Source: Emcibacter sp. (lineage in GTDB: Bacteria; Pseudomonadota; Alphaproteobacteria; Sphingomonadales; Emcibacteraceae). Taken from it: a stretch of DNA of 6,898 nt. The stretch is from contig JAGLJX010000233.1 in NCBI GenBank assembly GCA_023142175.1, positions 1 through 6,898 of the forward strand. The letters run 5' to 3'. The position numbers were made by a program, and so were the translations under genes. This document shows, piece by piece, positions 1-6,898 of this stretch. The notes under the pieces are model-generated. The model searched no databases, was not told the DNA's origin, and saw only the letters and a list, made by a program, of their open reading frames with translations. Position 1 is the first letter of the stretch. Every line of letters begins with the position of its first letter.

Positions 1-23
1 AGATATTTCTGAGGTCGGGTCAT
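1..23 (-). CDS. Possible 5' end of a further minus-strand gene (7 codons visible)
   Basis: An ATG at 23-21 opens a frame reading M-T-R-P-Q-K-Y that stays open to the window edge. It is preceded by AAGGAT (38-33), a reasonable Shine-Dalgarno sequence about 10 nt from the ATG. The position fits a new gene after the receptor terminator at 131-176, on the same strand as everything else. The region between (24-130) has no convincing -35/-10 pair, but it contains one GANTC site (90-94) and a small palindrome, CTAAG-g-CTTAG (94-104). Seven residues are too few to assign a family. The call rests only on the ribosome site, the open frame and the layout. Confidence 0.35.
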
Positions 24-130
24 GCTGAGCAAATCCTTATTTTATTTTCTTCCCTATGGTAGCGCCGATACTATCAGGACAGCTCTCAAGAGTCTAAGGC
101 TTAGTTAGGCGATATTAAGGCGGTAGCATT

Positions 131-176
131 TTAAAAACATCAAGCCGCAAGCTGATATAATCATAGCTTGCGGCTT
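131..176 (-). terminator. Intrinsic terminator of the chemoreceptor gene
   Basis: A perfect 12-bp inverted repeat (AAGCCGCAAGCT at 142-153 with AGCTTGCGGCTT at 165-176) has an 11-nt loop. Read on the minus strand, the hairpin is followed by GATG and a run of five T (137-133). The stem begins 19 nt after the receptor stop codon. The opposite strand has only a weak AAATTT tail, so the minus orientation is favoured. Confidence 0.88.
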
Positions 177-195
177 AAATTTAGATTGAAATATT

Positions 196-2448
196 TTAGC
201 CTGTGCGGATTTCCGACAAAAAGTCACCGACAGCATCTTTTAAAGATGTGGCCTGCCCCGATAACTCATTTGAGGCATTAAGCACATCAGTGGCTGCATT
301 TCCGGTTTCCTCAGCCAAATTGCTCACGTTCTTGGCATTGTCGCCCGCAGTATCTGTTCCTGAAGCGGCCTCCAGTGAGTTGCGGCTGATTTCCTGCATG
401 GCACAGGCTTGTTGCTCTACTGCGGTGGAAATGGAGGAGGATATTTCGTCCAGTTCACCAATGGTCACGGAAATTTTCTGAACCGCGGCCACCGTATCAT
501 TGGTGGTTTTCTGCATCATGTTAATCTGTGATCTGATTTCATCTGTTGCCGTTGCAGTTTGTGCCGCAAGACTTTTGACCTCGGAGGCCACAACCGCAAA
601 CCCTCTGCCCGCATCACCGGCACGGGCCGCTTCAATAGTAGCATTTAGGGCCAGCAGATTAGTCTGTTCAGCAATGTCATTGATCAGCGAGATAACCTCA
701 CTGATTTTGTCTGAGCTATTTGCCATCTCCATAACCTTCGCAGAAGCATCGTCTACGGAAGCCAAAGCATTTTTAGAGGCCGTAGAGGCATTGTTAATCT
801 GGCTAGAGATTTCCTGAACCGATACGGTCATTTCTTCTGAGGCACTGGCTACGAGCTGAACATTCTGTCCGGCCTGTGTTGTTGCCGCCGCCGCAGATAA
901 AGACTCCACCTTCATACTATCGGCAGAATTGCTCATTGATTCAGAAGTGGCGTTTAGTTCAGTAGCGGCACTGGAGACTGTTTGCAATACACTACCCACC
1001 CGATCCTCAAACCTTTTGGCCATTTCCAGTCGGTCAGCTAGACTTTTTGCTTTTGCCGCTTCTTCCTGATATCTTTCATCATCAATTTTTCTAATTTCAT
1101 CCTGTCTTTTCTCCTCAGTCCGGCGTTTTTCATCCTCTTCCTGAGCAATGCGGTTTTCTTTGGCCTCTTTTTCAAGCTGCGCCCGTTCAATAGCATTGAG
1201 TTTAAAGACATTAACCGATGTTGCCATCTCGCCAATTTCATCCTTACGGGCCAGTCCAGGAATGCTCGTAGTGGTATCTCCCTCGGCAAGTATACCCATG
1301 GATTTTACCATCTCACTGATTGGCCGCACCAGAGATTTGGTAAAGAGAATGGCTATTGTGGATAATATAGCCACGATGATCAAACTGATTAGAAGCATCC
1401 CATTACGCATACTATCAATGGGCTGGTTTACTTCATCCTCATCAATTTCCGCAAGAACCGCCCATTTGGTACCGTGAAAAACCATATCGGTATAGGCAGA
1501 GACAACGGATATTCCCCTATAATCCAGAATAGTCTTAATTCCGCTTTTTCCATTCAGCGCATCGGTGGTTGTCTGTCCGGTAATTTTGGTTTTCAGGATT
1601 GTTGATTCTTTCGAAAAACGTGAGTCAGAGCGCATTAAAAGATCTGGGCCCACGATATAGGCTTCCCCACTCTCGCCCATGCCTTCATTCTTTTGCATGA
1701 TGCTGTTAATTCTGCCAATGGGCATCTGAAAAGCCAACACGCCTACTATGGCGCCGTTTTCGTCAACAATAGGGGTTGATATGAAGCTGGCCGGGGCATT
1801 GTAACTGGGAGCATAGGGTCTGAAGTCAAAGAAGGTCACAGAACCTTTGCCGCTAGAATTCAAAGAAGCCCGGAATGTATTCGCTAAATCCGTTTGACGC
1901 CATTGGCCGGTGTTCATATTTGTTGCGTAGTCATTTTCCTTAAATACAGAATAAACAAGATCTCCATTAGTATCAAAAAGGAAAACATCATAATAGCCGC
2001 GTTTTTGCTGTAATTGATGAAACCAAGGGTGGAAAATGGCATGAGCTTTAGAATAGGCAGAGCCATCGCCGGCATTATAATATCTATCCTTTTCCCCGAC
2101 TTTCTCAGGATTTCCGGTGATATAGAGGCGTTGAAGTGTCGTTGTTTGGTCATCACCAACCGTATTCCATCCCTTATCAAATTCTCTTAGTGCTGCAAGT
2201 GTGGCCGGGCTATTCGCCGTAATCAATAGGTCTTCTTCAATGGAATTAAGATAGGCACTTAATTCAGATTTTCGCGAGGCAGTAATAGCAGAGAGTCTAT
2301 TCTCAACTTCTTCAAATACGGTGTCGTTGGCATCCAAAAAAGCGGATATTCCGACAGCACTGCATGCGACTATAAGAAAAACTACGATAAAAACTGGTAA
2401 TTTAATGGAAATTTTTACATCATTGAGATACTGATTTATATAATTCAT
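196..2448 (-). CDS. Methyl-accepting chemotaxis protein, periplasmic Cache-type sensor with HAMP
   Basis: Inner-membrane chemoreceptor of 750 residues that would pass a periplasmic signal to CheA/CheW. A first membrane helix lies at about residues 16-38. A periplasmic domain of about 310 residues follows, with a dCache/PDC-like pattern ([19 protein letters not shown] around 152-170 and a second Cache-like half near 224-335). The second membrane helix is at about 350-370 and a HAMP domain at about 371-423. A highly charged Glu/Lys/Arg coiled-coil linker spans about 417-480, then the cytoplasmic signalling hairpin, whose tip ([18 protein letters not shown], 594-611) is the diagnostic MCP motif. 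There is no C-terminal CheR-binding pentapeptide; the protein ends LSEIRTG. The ligand cannot be read from the sequence. The start is ATG with only a weak AGAG-type ribosome site, but the N-terminus has the right length ahead of the first helix. No che genes are adjacent, so it is an orphan receptor here. Its promoter carries CtrA-type, FNR-type and GANTC sites. Confidence 0.95.
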   Translation of the reverse strand: MNYINQYLNDVKISIKLPVFIVVFLIVACSAVGISAFLDANDTVFEEVENRLSAITASRKSELSAYLNSIEEDLLITANSPATLAALREFDKGWNTVGDDQTTTLQRLYITGNPEKVGEKDRYYNAGDGSAYSKAHAIFHPWFHQLQQKRGYYDVFLFDTNGDLVYSVFKENDYATNMNTGQWRQTDLANTFRASLNSSGKGSVTFFDFRPYAPSYNAPASFISTPIVDENGAIVGVLAFQMPIGRINSIMQKNEGMGESGEAYIVGPDLLMRSDSRFSKESTILKTKITGQTTTDALNGKSGIKTILDYRGISVVSAYTDMVFHGTKWAVLAEIDEDEVNQPIDSMRNGMLLISLIIVAILSTIAILFTKSLVRPISEMVKSMGILAEGDTTTSIPGLARKDEIGEMATSVNVFKLNAIERAQLEKEAKENRIAQEEDEKRRTEEKRQDEIRKIDDERYQEEAAKAKSLADRLEMAKRFEDRVGSVLQTVSSAATELNATSESMSNSADSMKVESLSAAAATTQAGQNVQLVASASEEMTVSVQEISSQINNASTASKNALASVDDASAKVMEMANSSDKISEVISLINDIAEQTNLLALNATIEAARAGDAGRGFAVVASEVKSLAAQTATATDEIRSQINMMQKTTNDTVAAVQKISVTIGELDEISSSISTAVEQQACAMQEISRNSLEAASGTDTAGDNAKNVSNLAEETGNAATDVLNASNELSGQATSLKDAVGDFLSEIRTG

Positions 2449-2485
2449 GGCGAACTCTAACTCTTTTACAATTTACAAAATACTT

Positions 2486-2514
2486 AATATAACGATTCTT
2501 ACTAGGCCATTATT
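2486..2514 (-). promoter_or_regulatory. Predicted promoter of the chemoreceptor gene
   Basis: On the minus strand, TATATT (2491-2486) matches the -10 consensus at 5 of 6 bases. A 17-nt spacer separates it from a poor -35 hexamer, AATAAT (2514-2509). A good -10 with a poor -35 overlapped by an activator site is typical of activator-dependent promoters. The implied transcription start is near 2480, giving a leader of about 31 nt. An alternative -10, AATAAT (2514-2509), would start transcription near 2501. Inferred from sequence only. Confidence 0.45.
2494..2498. promoter_or_regulatory. GANTC (CcrM) site in the chemoreceptor promoter spacer
   Basis: GATTC lies between the predicted -35 and -10 elements. 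GANTC is the recognition sequence of CcrM, which is encoded in this window. The site is certain; a regulatory effect is inference. Confidence 0.5.
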
Positions 2515-2527
2515 AACAGTGGGTTAA
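2513..2527. promoter_or_regulatory. CtrA-type binding site TTAA-N7-TTAA
   Basis: TTAA (2513-2516) and TTAA (2524-2527) are separated by exactly 7 nt (CAGTGGG), an exact match to the consensus of the alphaproteobacterial response regulator CtrA. The proximal half overlaps the predicted -35 hexamer of the chemoreceptor promoter, the usual position for CtrA-activated promoters. Chemotaxis and motility genes are common CtrA targets in the class. The motif is short and AT-only and the surrounding DNA is AT-rich, so chance occurrence remains possible. Confidence 0.5.
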
Positions 2528-2534
2528 GCCGCAT

Positions 2535-2548
2535 TTGACTTGGGTCAA
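2535..2548. promoter_or_regulatory. FNR/FixK/DNR-type box TTGAC-N4-GTCAA
   Basis: TTGAC-TTGG-GTCAA is a perfect dyad that fits the CRP/FNR-superfamily consensus TTGAY-N4-RTCAA used by FnrL, FixK and DNR-type regulators. Its centre (2541.5) is 61.5 nt upstream of the predicted start near 2480, a class I activator position. If the alternative -10 were used, the centre would sit near -41, a class II position. Either suits control of the chemoreceptor by oxygen or nitric oxide. No other gene lies within reach downstream on either strand. The regulator is not encoded in the window. Confidence 0.55.
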
Positions 2549-2653
2549 TGGGCCATATATTAAGTAATTTTCTTGTAAAGTTAGTTTGATTTCAACCGGT
2601 AATAACCCCATGGCGACCAGCCGTAATCTTTTGTTTAAGAAGGGAAAAATTTT

Positions 2654-2709
2654 ACCTAAAATACAGTATTTCTATGTGATATTGACATATATCATTTGAA
2701 TTTTTAGGT
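2654..2709. repeat. Inverted repeat with nested palindromes
   Basis: ACCTAAAA (2654-2661) and TTTTAGGT (2702-2709) form a perfect 8-bp inverted repeat 40 nt apart. Inside lie a 13-bp palindrome, AAATAC-a-GTATTT (2659-2671), and a dyad, TGATAT-N6-ATATCA (2677-2694). The latter overlaps TTGAC-ATAT-ATCAT (2682-2695), which is one base short of the FNR-type consensus. The arrangement looks like operator DNA. It is about 200 nt upstream of the predicted receptor promoter, with no other gene to control. AT-rich composition makes some of these dyads likely by chance. Confidence 0.4.
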
Positions 2710-2798
2710 GATAATTATTTCATGTTTTAAGCATAAAGTATGTTTTACCAGCACAATTGATCACTTAGGATTGTAAATGGTAAGATATAATCAATTAT

Positions 2799-2815
2799 AA
2801 AATGGGCCAAACCCA
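2799..2815 (-). terminator. Weak terminator-like hairpin downstream of the monophosphatase gene
   Basis: On the minus strand TGGG-TTTGG-CCCA (2815-2803) is followed by TTTTATAATT. The stem is only 4 bp, and it sits about 75 nt after the monophosphatase stop codon. It is the best candidate for ending the efp-monophosphatase transcript, but it is weak. Confidence 0.25.
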
Positions 2816-2891
2816 GAAAATTCGCAGTCAGACAATATTCACCTATGGCGCATCTCGGCGCTATAAAGACATGAATTGCTTATCGGCGGAG

Positions 2892-3710
2892 TTATTTCCC
2901 TGCTTCCTTGGCAGACTTACGTGCCGTAGCCAGTAGCCGGGTCAGGGGGCCATGAATGACGCTGTTGGTGGCGAGGACTTCGCCGGTCTCATAAGCCTTG
3001 TCCCTGCCATTGAACGAGGTCACACTACCGCCTGCTTCACGAACCAGAAGAATTCCGGCGGCAATATCCCATTTATTCAGGTTAGATTCCCAGAAACCCT
3101 CATATTTACCGGCGGCAACATAAGCCAGATCAAGGGCCGCAGATCCAAACCGCCGCACACCAGAAACTTCGCCCATGATGGTATCCAGACTGTGGATGAA
3201 AGATTTATGCCCTGGTGTGCCGAGCCACGGAATACCTGTTGCGAGCAGACTATATTTCAAGTCCCGCCGCGCGGATACTCTGATTTTCATGTCATTGAGA
3301 TAGGCACCGCGTCCTTTTTCCGCCCAATATGTCTCATCAGTGATCGGGTTATAAATAACGCCTGCGGTAATTTCGCCGTTTTGCTCAAGGGCAATGGAAA
3401 TACAAAAATGTGGAACACCATGCAGGAAGTTTGTCGTACCGTCCAGCGGGTCAACAATCCATCGACCACTGCCATCACCCAGATTTACTTCGCCTTCTTC
3501 TTCAAGAAGAAAAGCGATATTGGGACGGGCCCTGAATAATTCCTCCTTGATGATTTTTTCGGCTTTCAGGTCGGCGGATGATACAAAATCCGCAGGCCCT
3601 TTGCGCGATACCTGTAGATGTTCCACTTCGCCAAAGTCGCGATTAAGTTTGCGACCTGCTTTTTGGGCGGCCATTTCCATGACGTTAATTACGGCTGACT
3701 TCAAAGCCAT
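2892..3710 (-). CDS. suhB: Inositol monophosphatase family protein (SuhB-like)
   Basis: A 272-residue cytosolic Mg2+-dependent phosphatase of the IMPase/FIG superfamily, at the family's usual length. The metal-binding residues are visible: Glu70/Glu71 in FLLEEEG, the signature DPLDGTTN (Asp87, Asp90) and the C-terminal WDIAAG (214-219, Asp215). The family hydrolyses myo-inositol-1-phosphate and related sugar phosphates. In Escherichia coli SuhB also acts in rRNA transcription antitermination, which cannot be inferred here. The ATG start has a good ribosome site, AAAGGA, with 8 nt spacing (3724-3719). The gene begins 34 nt after the efp stop with no terminator between, so co-transcription with efp is likely. 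The precise substrate is unknown; a CysQ- or HisN-like role is less likely on overall motif pattern but not excluded. Confidence 0.92.
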   Translation of the reverse strand: MALKSAVINVMEMAAQKAGRKLNRDFGEVEHLQVSRKGPADFVSSADLKAEKIIKEELFRARPNIAFLLEEEGEVNLGDGSGRWIVDPLDGTTNFLHGVPHFCISIALEQNGEITAGVIYNPITDETYWAEKGRGAYLNDMKIRVSARRDLKYSLLATGIPWLGTPGHKSFIHSLDTIMGEVSGVRRFGSAALDLAYVAAGKYEGFWESNLNKWDIAAGILLVREAGGSVTSFNGRDKAYETGEVLATNSVIHGPLTRLLATARKSAKEAGK

Positions 3711-3744
3711 AGGTCTAATCCTTTAAAATAAAAATCTACTAATG

Positions 3745-4308
3745 TTATTTGGCGCGTTCAACATATGTGCATGCTTCGATATTAACAACAACTCTGTCGC
3801 CAACACCAACGAAGGGCGGTACCATGACCCGGCTACCATTTTCCATGATGGCCGGTTTGGGAGAGGATGTCGCCGTCTGGCCTTTAACAACCGGCTCGCT
3901 CTCTATCACTTCAAGGGTAATATTTTGCGGTAGTTTTACGCTTAGCGGGCTTTCATCATAAGATTCAACGACCACTTCCATACCATCCTGCAGGAAAATA
4001 GTCTGTTTACCAATGAATTCCGCAGTCAGTTCAATCTGATCGTATGTTTCAATATCCATGAAGGTGTACATGCCAGAATTTTCAAACAAAAATGAATAGT
4101 TCCTCTGCTCCAGCCGAACATGCTCAACTTTCTCAGCCGCCCGGAAGCGCTCATTCAGCTTGCGGCCATCAATAAGGTTTTTCAGCTCTACCTGCAGGTA
4201 GGCGCCGCCTTTGCCGGGCTGGGTATGTGCCGTCTTGACAGCGACCCAAAGCCCCCCCTGATGTTCAATGACATTGCCGGGACGAATGTTATTACCATCG
4301 ATTTTCAT
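3745..4308 (-). CDS. efp: Translation elongation factor P
   Basis: EF-P of 187 residues, the standard size. It binds ribosomes stalled at polyproline stretches and promotes peptide bond formation. The N-terminal KOW-like domain begins [19 protein letters not shown]. The exposed loop [10 protein letters not shown] carries Lys33, equivalent to E. coli Lys34, so beta-lysylation by EpmA is expected; no EpmA or EpmB gene is in the window. Two OB-fold domains follow, and the protein ends with the conserved YVERA-K. I place the start at ATG 4308-4306 because AAAGG (4320-4316) lies 7 nt upstream. A TTG at 4314 would lie inside that spacer and add two residues atypical of the family. A weak candidate promoter (TTGCAT 4373-4368, 17 nt, TAGCTT 4350-4345) overlaps the end of the upstream dehydrogenase gene. 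The gene probably forms a unit with the monophosphatase gene. Confidence 0.97.
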   Translation of the reverse strand: MKIDGNNIRPGNVIEHQGGLWVAVKTAHTQPGKGGAYLQVELKNLIDGRKLNERFRAAEKVEHVRLEQRNYSFLFENSGMYTFMDIETYDQIELTAEFIGKQTIFLQDGMEVVVESYDESPLSVKLPQNITLEVIESEPVVKGQTATSSPKPAIMENGSRVMVPPFVGVGDRVVVNIEACTYVERAK

Positions 4309-4373
4309 TTTCAAACCTTTTAAAAGAACGATCTATTTCGGCGCAAGCTAACAGTTTGACTTAACCTATGCAA

Positions 4374-5297
4374 CTAATATCCCTTGGCTGGGTCTATCTT
4401 GTTTATTAGGGTACGGTTATTCTTCATATTCAGGTAGTTTTCATGGAGTTGATGGGCTGCTTTTTCCAGATTTGTCAGGCTGGCGCTATGGGGGGTAAGG
4501 TATATTTTTGGATGCCGCCAGAAGGGGTGATCATCGGGCAGGGGTTCCACCTTAAATACATCAAGGCAGGCCCCGTCAAGCTGTCCCTGATATAACGCAT
4601 CCAGCAGATCATCTTCATTCAAATGCCCGCCCCGTCCCACATTGATAAGATATGCACCTTTTTTGGCTTTGCTGAAAAGGGACTTATCAAGAATATTCTC
4701 GGTAGAGGGGGTCAGCGGCAAAAGGCATACTATATAATCAGCATCAGAAATAGCCTCCCCCAGTGATTTCTCACCGTGAAAACTTTTGACATTTTCGATA
4801 TTTTTCAGACTCTGGCTCCAACCGCTCACGGTGAAATTCAGTCCCGTCAGATAGGCCGCCACTTCCCGTCCAATATTCCCTAAACCAAGAAGACAAACAT
4901 TGTTTCCGGGATGAGGCGCTTTTGGGCTCCAGTTAGCGGCAGCCTGAAACTCGCGGTATTCGGTCAGGCGGAGCCTGTGGTTCAGGATAACCCCCGCAAC
5001 ATATTCACACATTTGGCCGGACAGGCTATCATCCACAAGCCGGGTGATGGCTACATGGTCGGGCAGGTCAGGGTCTTTGAAAATATGATCCACACCGGCC
5101 CCGAATGAAGCAATCACTTTTAGATTTGGGTATTTTAGCAATTCTCCCGCCGGATGGTTCCAGACAATGGCATATTCGATATCTTGTGCATCGCCCACAT
5201 CGGGCCAGATACGAATGTCCAATTCGGGGTCTGTTGTTGCCAGCATTAGTGAAAAATCGGTAGCATCCCTTTCGGGCATAAGAATTAATATGGTCAT
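4374..5297 (-). CDS. ghrA: D-2-hydroxyacid dehydrogenase, glyoxylate/hydroxypyruvate reductase A type
   Basis: A 307-residue NAD(P)-dependent oxidoreductase of the D-isomer-specific 2-hydroxyacid dehydrogenase family. It resembles the GhrA branch, which reduces glyoxylate and hydroxypyruvate to glycolate and glycerate. The substrate-binding loop has SFGAGVDHI (64-72). The Rossmann dinucleotide motif is GLGNIG (138-143). The catalytic triad is complete: Arg222 in NVGRGG, Glu251 in KVEPLP and His270 in TPHSAS. The start at ATG 5297 opens with a beta strand (MTILILM), as expected, but no Shine-Dalgarno sequence is visible upstream, so translation may be weak or leaderless. It lies after the ccrM terminator and so needs its own promoter, which I could not identify in 5298-5346. 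The gap to efp is 65 nt with no terminator, so read-through into efp is possible. The exact substrate is inferred from family resemblance only. Confidence 0.88.
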   Translation of the reverse strand: MTILILMPERDATDFSLMLATTDPELDIRIWPDVGDAQDIEYAIVWNHPAGELLKYPNLKVIASFGAGVDHIFKDPDLPDHVAITRLVDDSLSGQMCEYVAGVILNHRLRLTEYREFQAAANWSPKAPHPGNNVCLLGLGNIGREVAAYLTGLNFTVSGWSQSLKNIENVKSFHGEKSLGEAISDADYIVCLLPLTPSTENILDKSLFSKAKKGAYLINVGRGGHLNEDDLLDALYQGQLDGACLDVFKVEPLPDDHPFWRHPKIYLTPHSASLTNLEKAAHQLHENYLNMKNNRTLINKIDPAKGY

Positions 5298-5346
5298 GGC
5301 GTGTATGGTAAATGTGTTTCTGGTGAAATCAAAGTCTTTATTCTAA

Positions 5347-5378
5347 TGAAAAACCCGCCCTCAAAAGAGAAGGCGGGT
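5347..5378 (-). terminator. Intrinsic terminator of ccrM
   Basis: On the minus strand ACCCGCC (5378-5372) pairs with GGCGGGT (5359-5353), and CTC/GAG extends the stem inside the loop. The hairpin runs directly into TTTTTCAT. It lies about 40 nt after the ccrM stop codon. Just before it is a tandem repeat of TTTTCCGG (plus-strand 5382-5397) that can form a small extra CCGG hairpin. Confidence 0.9.
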
Positions 5379-5418
5379 CAGTTTTCCGGTTTTCCGGCTT
5401 TTTCATTGTTATTATTAA

Positions 5419-6626
<1,208 letters not shown>

Positions 6627-6628
<2 letters not shown>

Positions 6629-6898
6629 AATCTCTTATAGCAGTTCCTTGAGAAATCAGGTTGCGAATTGGGGCGAAAGACTTTCGGTGAAAACGCGATG
6701 GACCCACAAGCCTTAGTGCTTGTTGGTGATGGGAGGTACCATATCCTGCGTTGTGTTCCCAGCCATATTCAGGGTAAATTTCGCCCAGTTTTTTCATCAA
6801 AAAATCTCGTTTTACTTTGGCAATAATTGACGCGGCGGCGATGGAAAGTGAAATGCTATCGCCTTTTTTGATGCACGACGCGGGGCAAATCAATTTGG
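6627..6898 (-). CDS. rnhB: Ribonuclease HII, C-terminal part (cut by the window edge)
   Basis: The frame enters from the right edge and ends in TGA at 6629-6627, giving about 89 residues, roughly the last 40 percent of a family usually near 200 residues long. RNase HII cleaves the RNA strand of RNA-DNA hybrids and removes single misincorporated ribonucleotides. Visible family blocks are [21 protein letters not shown], whose final Asp is one of the four catalytic acidic residues, then [11 protein letters not shown] and the C-terminal [11 protein letters not shown]. The first catalytic residues lie outside the window. A TTG at 6893 is not a start; the family motif already extends upstream of it. 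The gene precedes ccrM on the same strand, an adjacency common in alphaproteobacteria. Confidence 0.93.

Larger units (their letters stand above)
2549..2891. other. AT-rich gene-free stretch between the monophosphatase and chemoreceptor genes
   Basis: About 340 nt without a credible gene. It contains an 8-bp inverted repeat with nested palindromes (2654-2709), an AT dyad TATAAT-ca-ATTATA (2785-2798) and a weak terminator-like hairpin (2803-2815). Small frames on both strands lack ribosome sites. No tRNA or recognised RNA family is visible. Undetected regulatory RNA or upstream control elements for the receptor are possible but unsupported. Confidence 0.6.

Noticed and set aside
203..1477. Several plus-strand frames of about 90-110 codons opposite the chemoreceptor gene
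   Set aside because: They are low-complexity Ser/Ala-rich mirror translations of the receptor helices, not independent genes.
2586..2595. TTGATTTCAA palindrome as a second FNR box
   Set aside because: The half-sites TTGA and TCAA are separated by 2 nt instead of the 6 nt needed for FNR-family binding.
2513..2611. 32-codon minus-strand frame beginning MGLLPVEIK upstream of the receptor
   Set aside because: No ribosome site, and its 3' end lies within the CtrA and FNR-type sites; probably chance.
2682..2715. Plus-strand promoter with TTGACA and GATAAT
   Set aside because: The spacing is 22 nt, too long for a sigma-70 promoter, and no plus-strand gene follows.
2847..2861. GC-rich GGCGC pair after the monophosphatase as a terminator
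   Set aside because: The two GGCGC copies are direct, not inverted, repeats; only a 4-bp GCGC pairing is possible and no T run follows.
2802..2936. 44-codon plus-strand frame beginning MGQTQKIRSQ
   Set aside because: No Shine-Dalgarno sequence precedes it, it runs into the antisense of the monophosphatase 3' end, and no family is recognised.
2952..3539. 195-codon open frame on the plus strand opposite the monophosphatase gene
   Set aside because: It is fully antisense to a well-conserved gene, has no recognisable domain and no ribosome site argument; a shadow frame.
4309..4314. TTG start that would lengthen elongation factor P by two residues
   Set aside because: The TTG falls inside the 7-nt spacer between AAAGG and the ATG at 4308, and family members begin close to that ATG.
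5382..5397. Tandem TTTTCCGG copies as a repeat element
   Set aside because: Only two 8-nt copies next to a terminator; best read as part of the transcript end.

Overview
The window reads as chromosome of an alphaproteobacterium with moderate GC content. The strongest evidence is a full-length CcrM-type GANTC adenine methyltransferase with its C-terminal domain, directly downstream of the ribonuclease HII gene. A perfect CtrA-type site (TTAA-N7-TTAA) and an FNR/FixK-type box also fit that class. The genus cannot be read from the sequence. All genes lie on the minus strand, so transcription runs from high to low coordinates. I see no tRNA, rRNA, insertion sequence, prophage or CRISPR array.

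Layout in transcription order: the 3' end of rnhB (6627-6898, cut by the window edge); an 86-nt gap with a promoter and a dense GANTC cluster; ccrM (5419-6540) closed by a clear intrinsic terminator (5347-5378); a D-2-hydroxyacid dehydrogenase of the GhrA type (4374-5297); elongation factor P (3745-4308, starting at an ATG with a good ribosome site); an inositol monophosphatase family protein (2892-3710), probably co-transcribed with efp; an AT-rich 443-nt gap; a 750-residue methyl-accepting chemotaxis receptor (196-2448) closed by a 12-bp terminator hairpin (131-176); and possibly the first codons of a further minus-strand gene at the left edge (1-23).

The genes are ordinary for the class, and I do not see a new multi-gene system. 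The notable material is regulatory DNA. The chemoreceptor promoter region combines a CtrA box, an FNR/FixK-type box and a CcrM methylation site in a spacing that makes mechanistic sense. The ccrM promoter holds five of the 16 GANTC sites in the whole window within 80 bp, two of them forming a palindrome over the predicted -10 element. CcrM, encoded here, would methylate both promoters, so the window suggests (by inference only) autoregulation of ccrM and cell-cycle plus oxygen or nitric-oxide control of a chemoreceptor.

Gene-free stretches: 24-195 holds the receptor terminator and the upstream region of the putative left-edge gene. 2449-2891 holds the receptor promoter plus several AT-rich dyads of unknown meaning. 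4309-4373, 5298-5418 and 6541-6626 are short promoter or terminator gaps.
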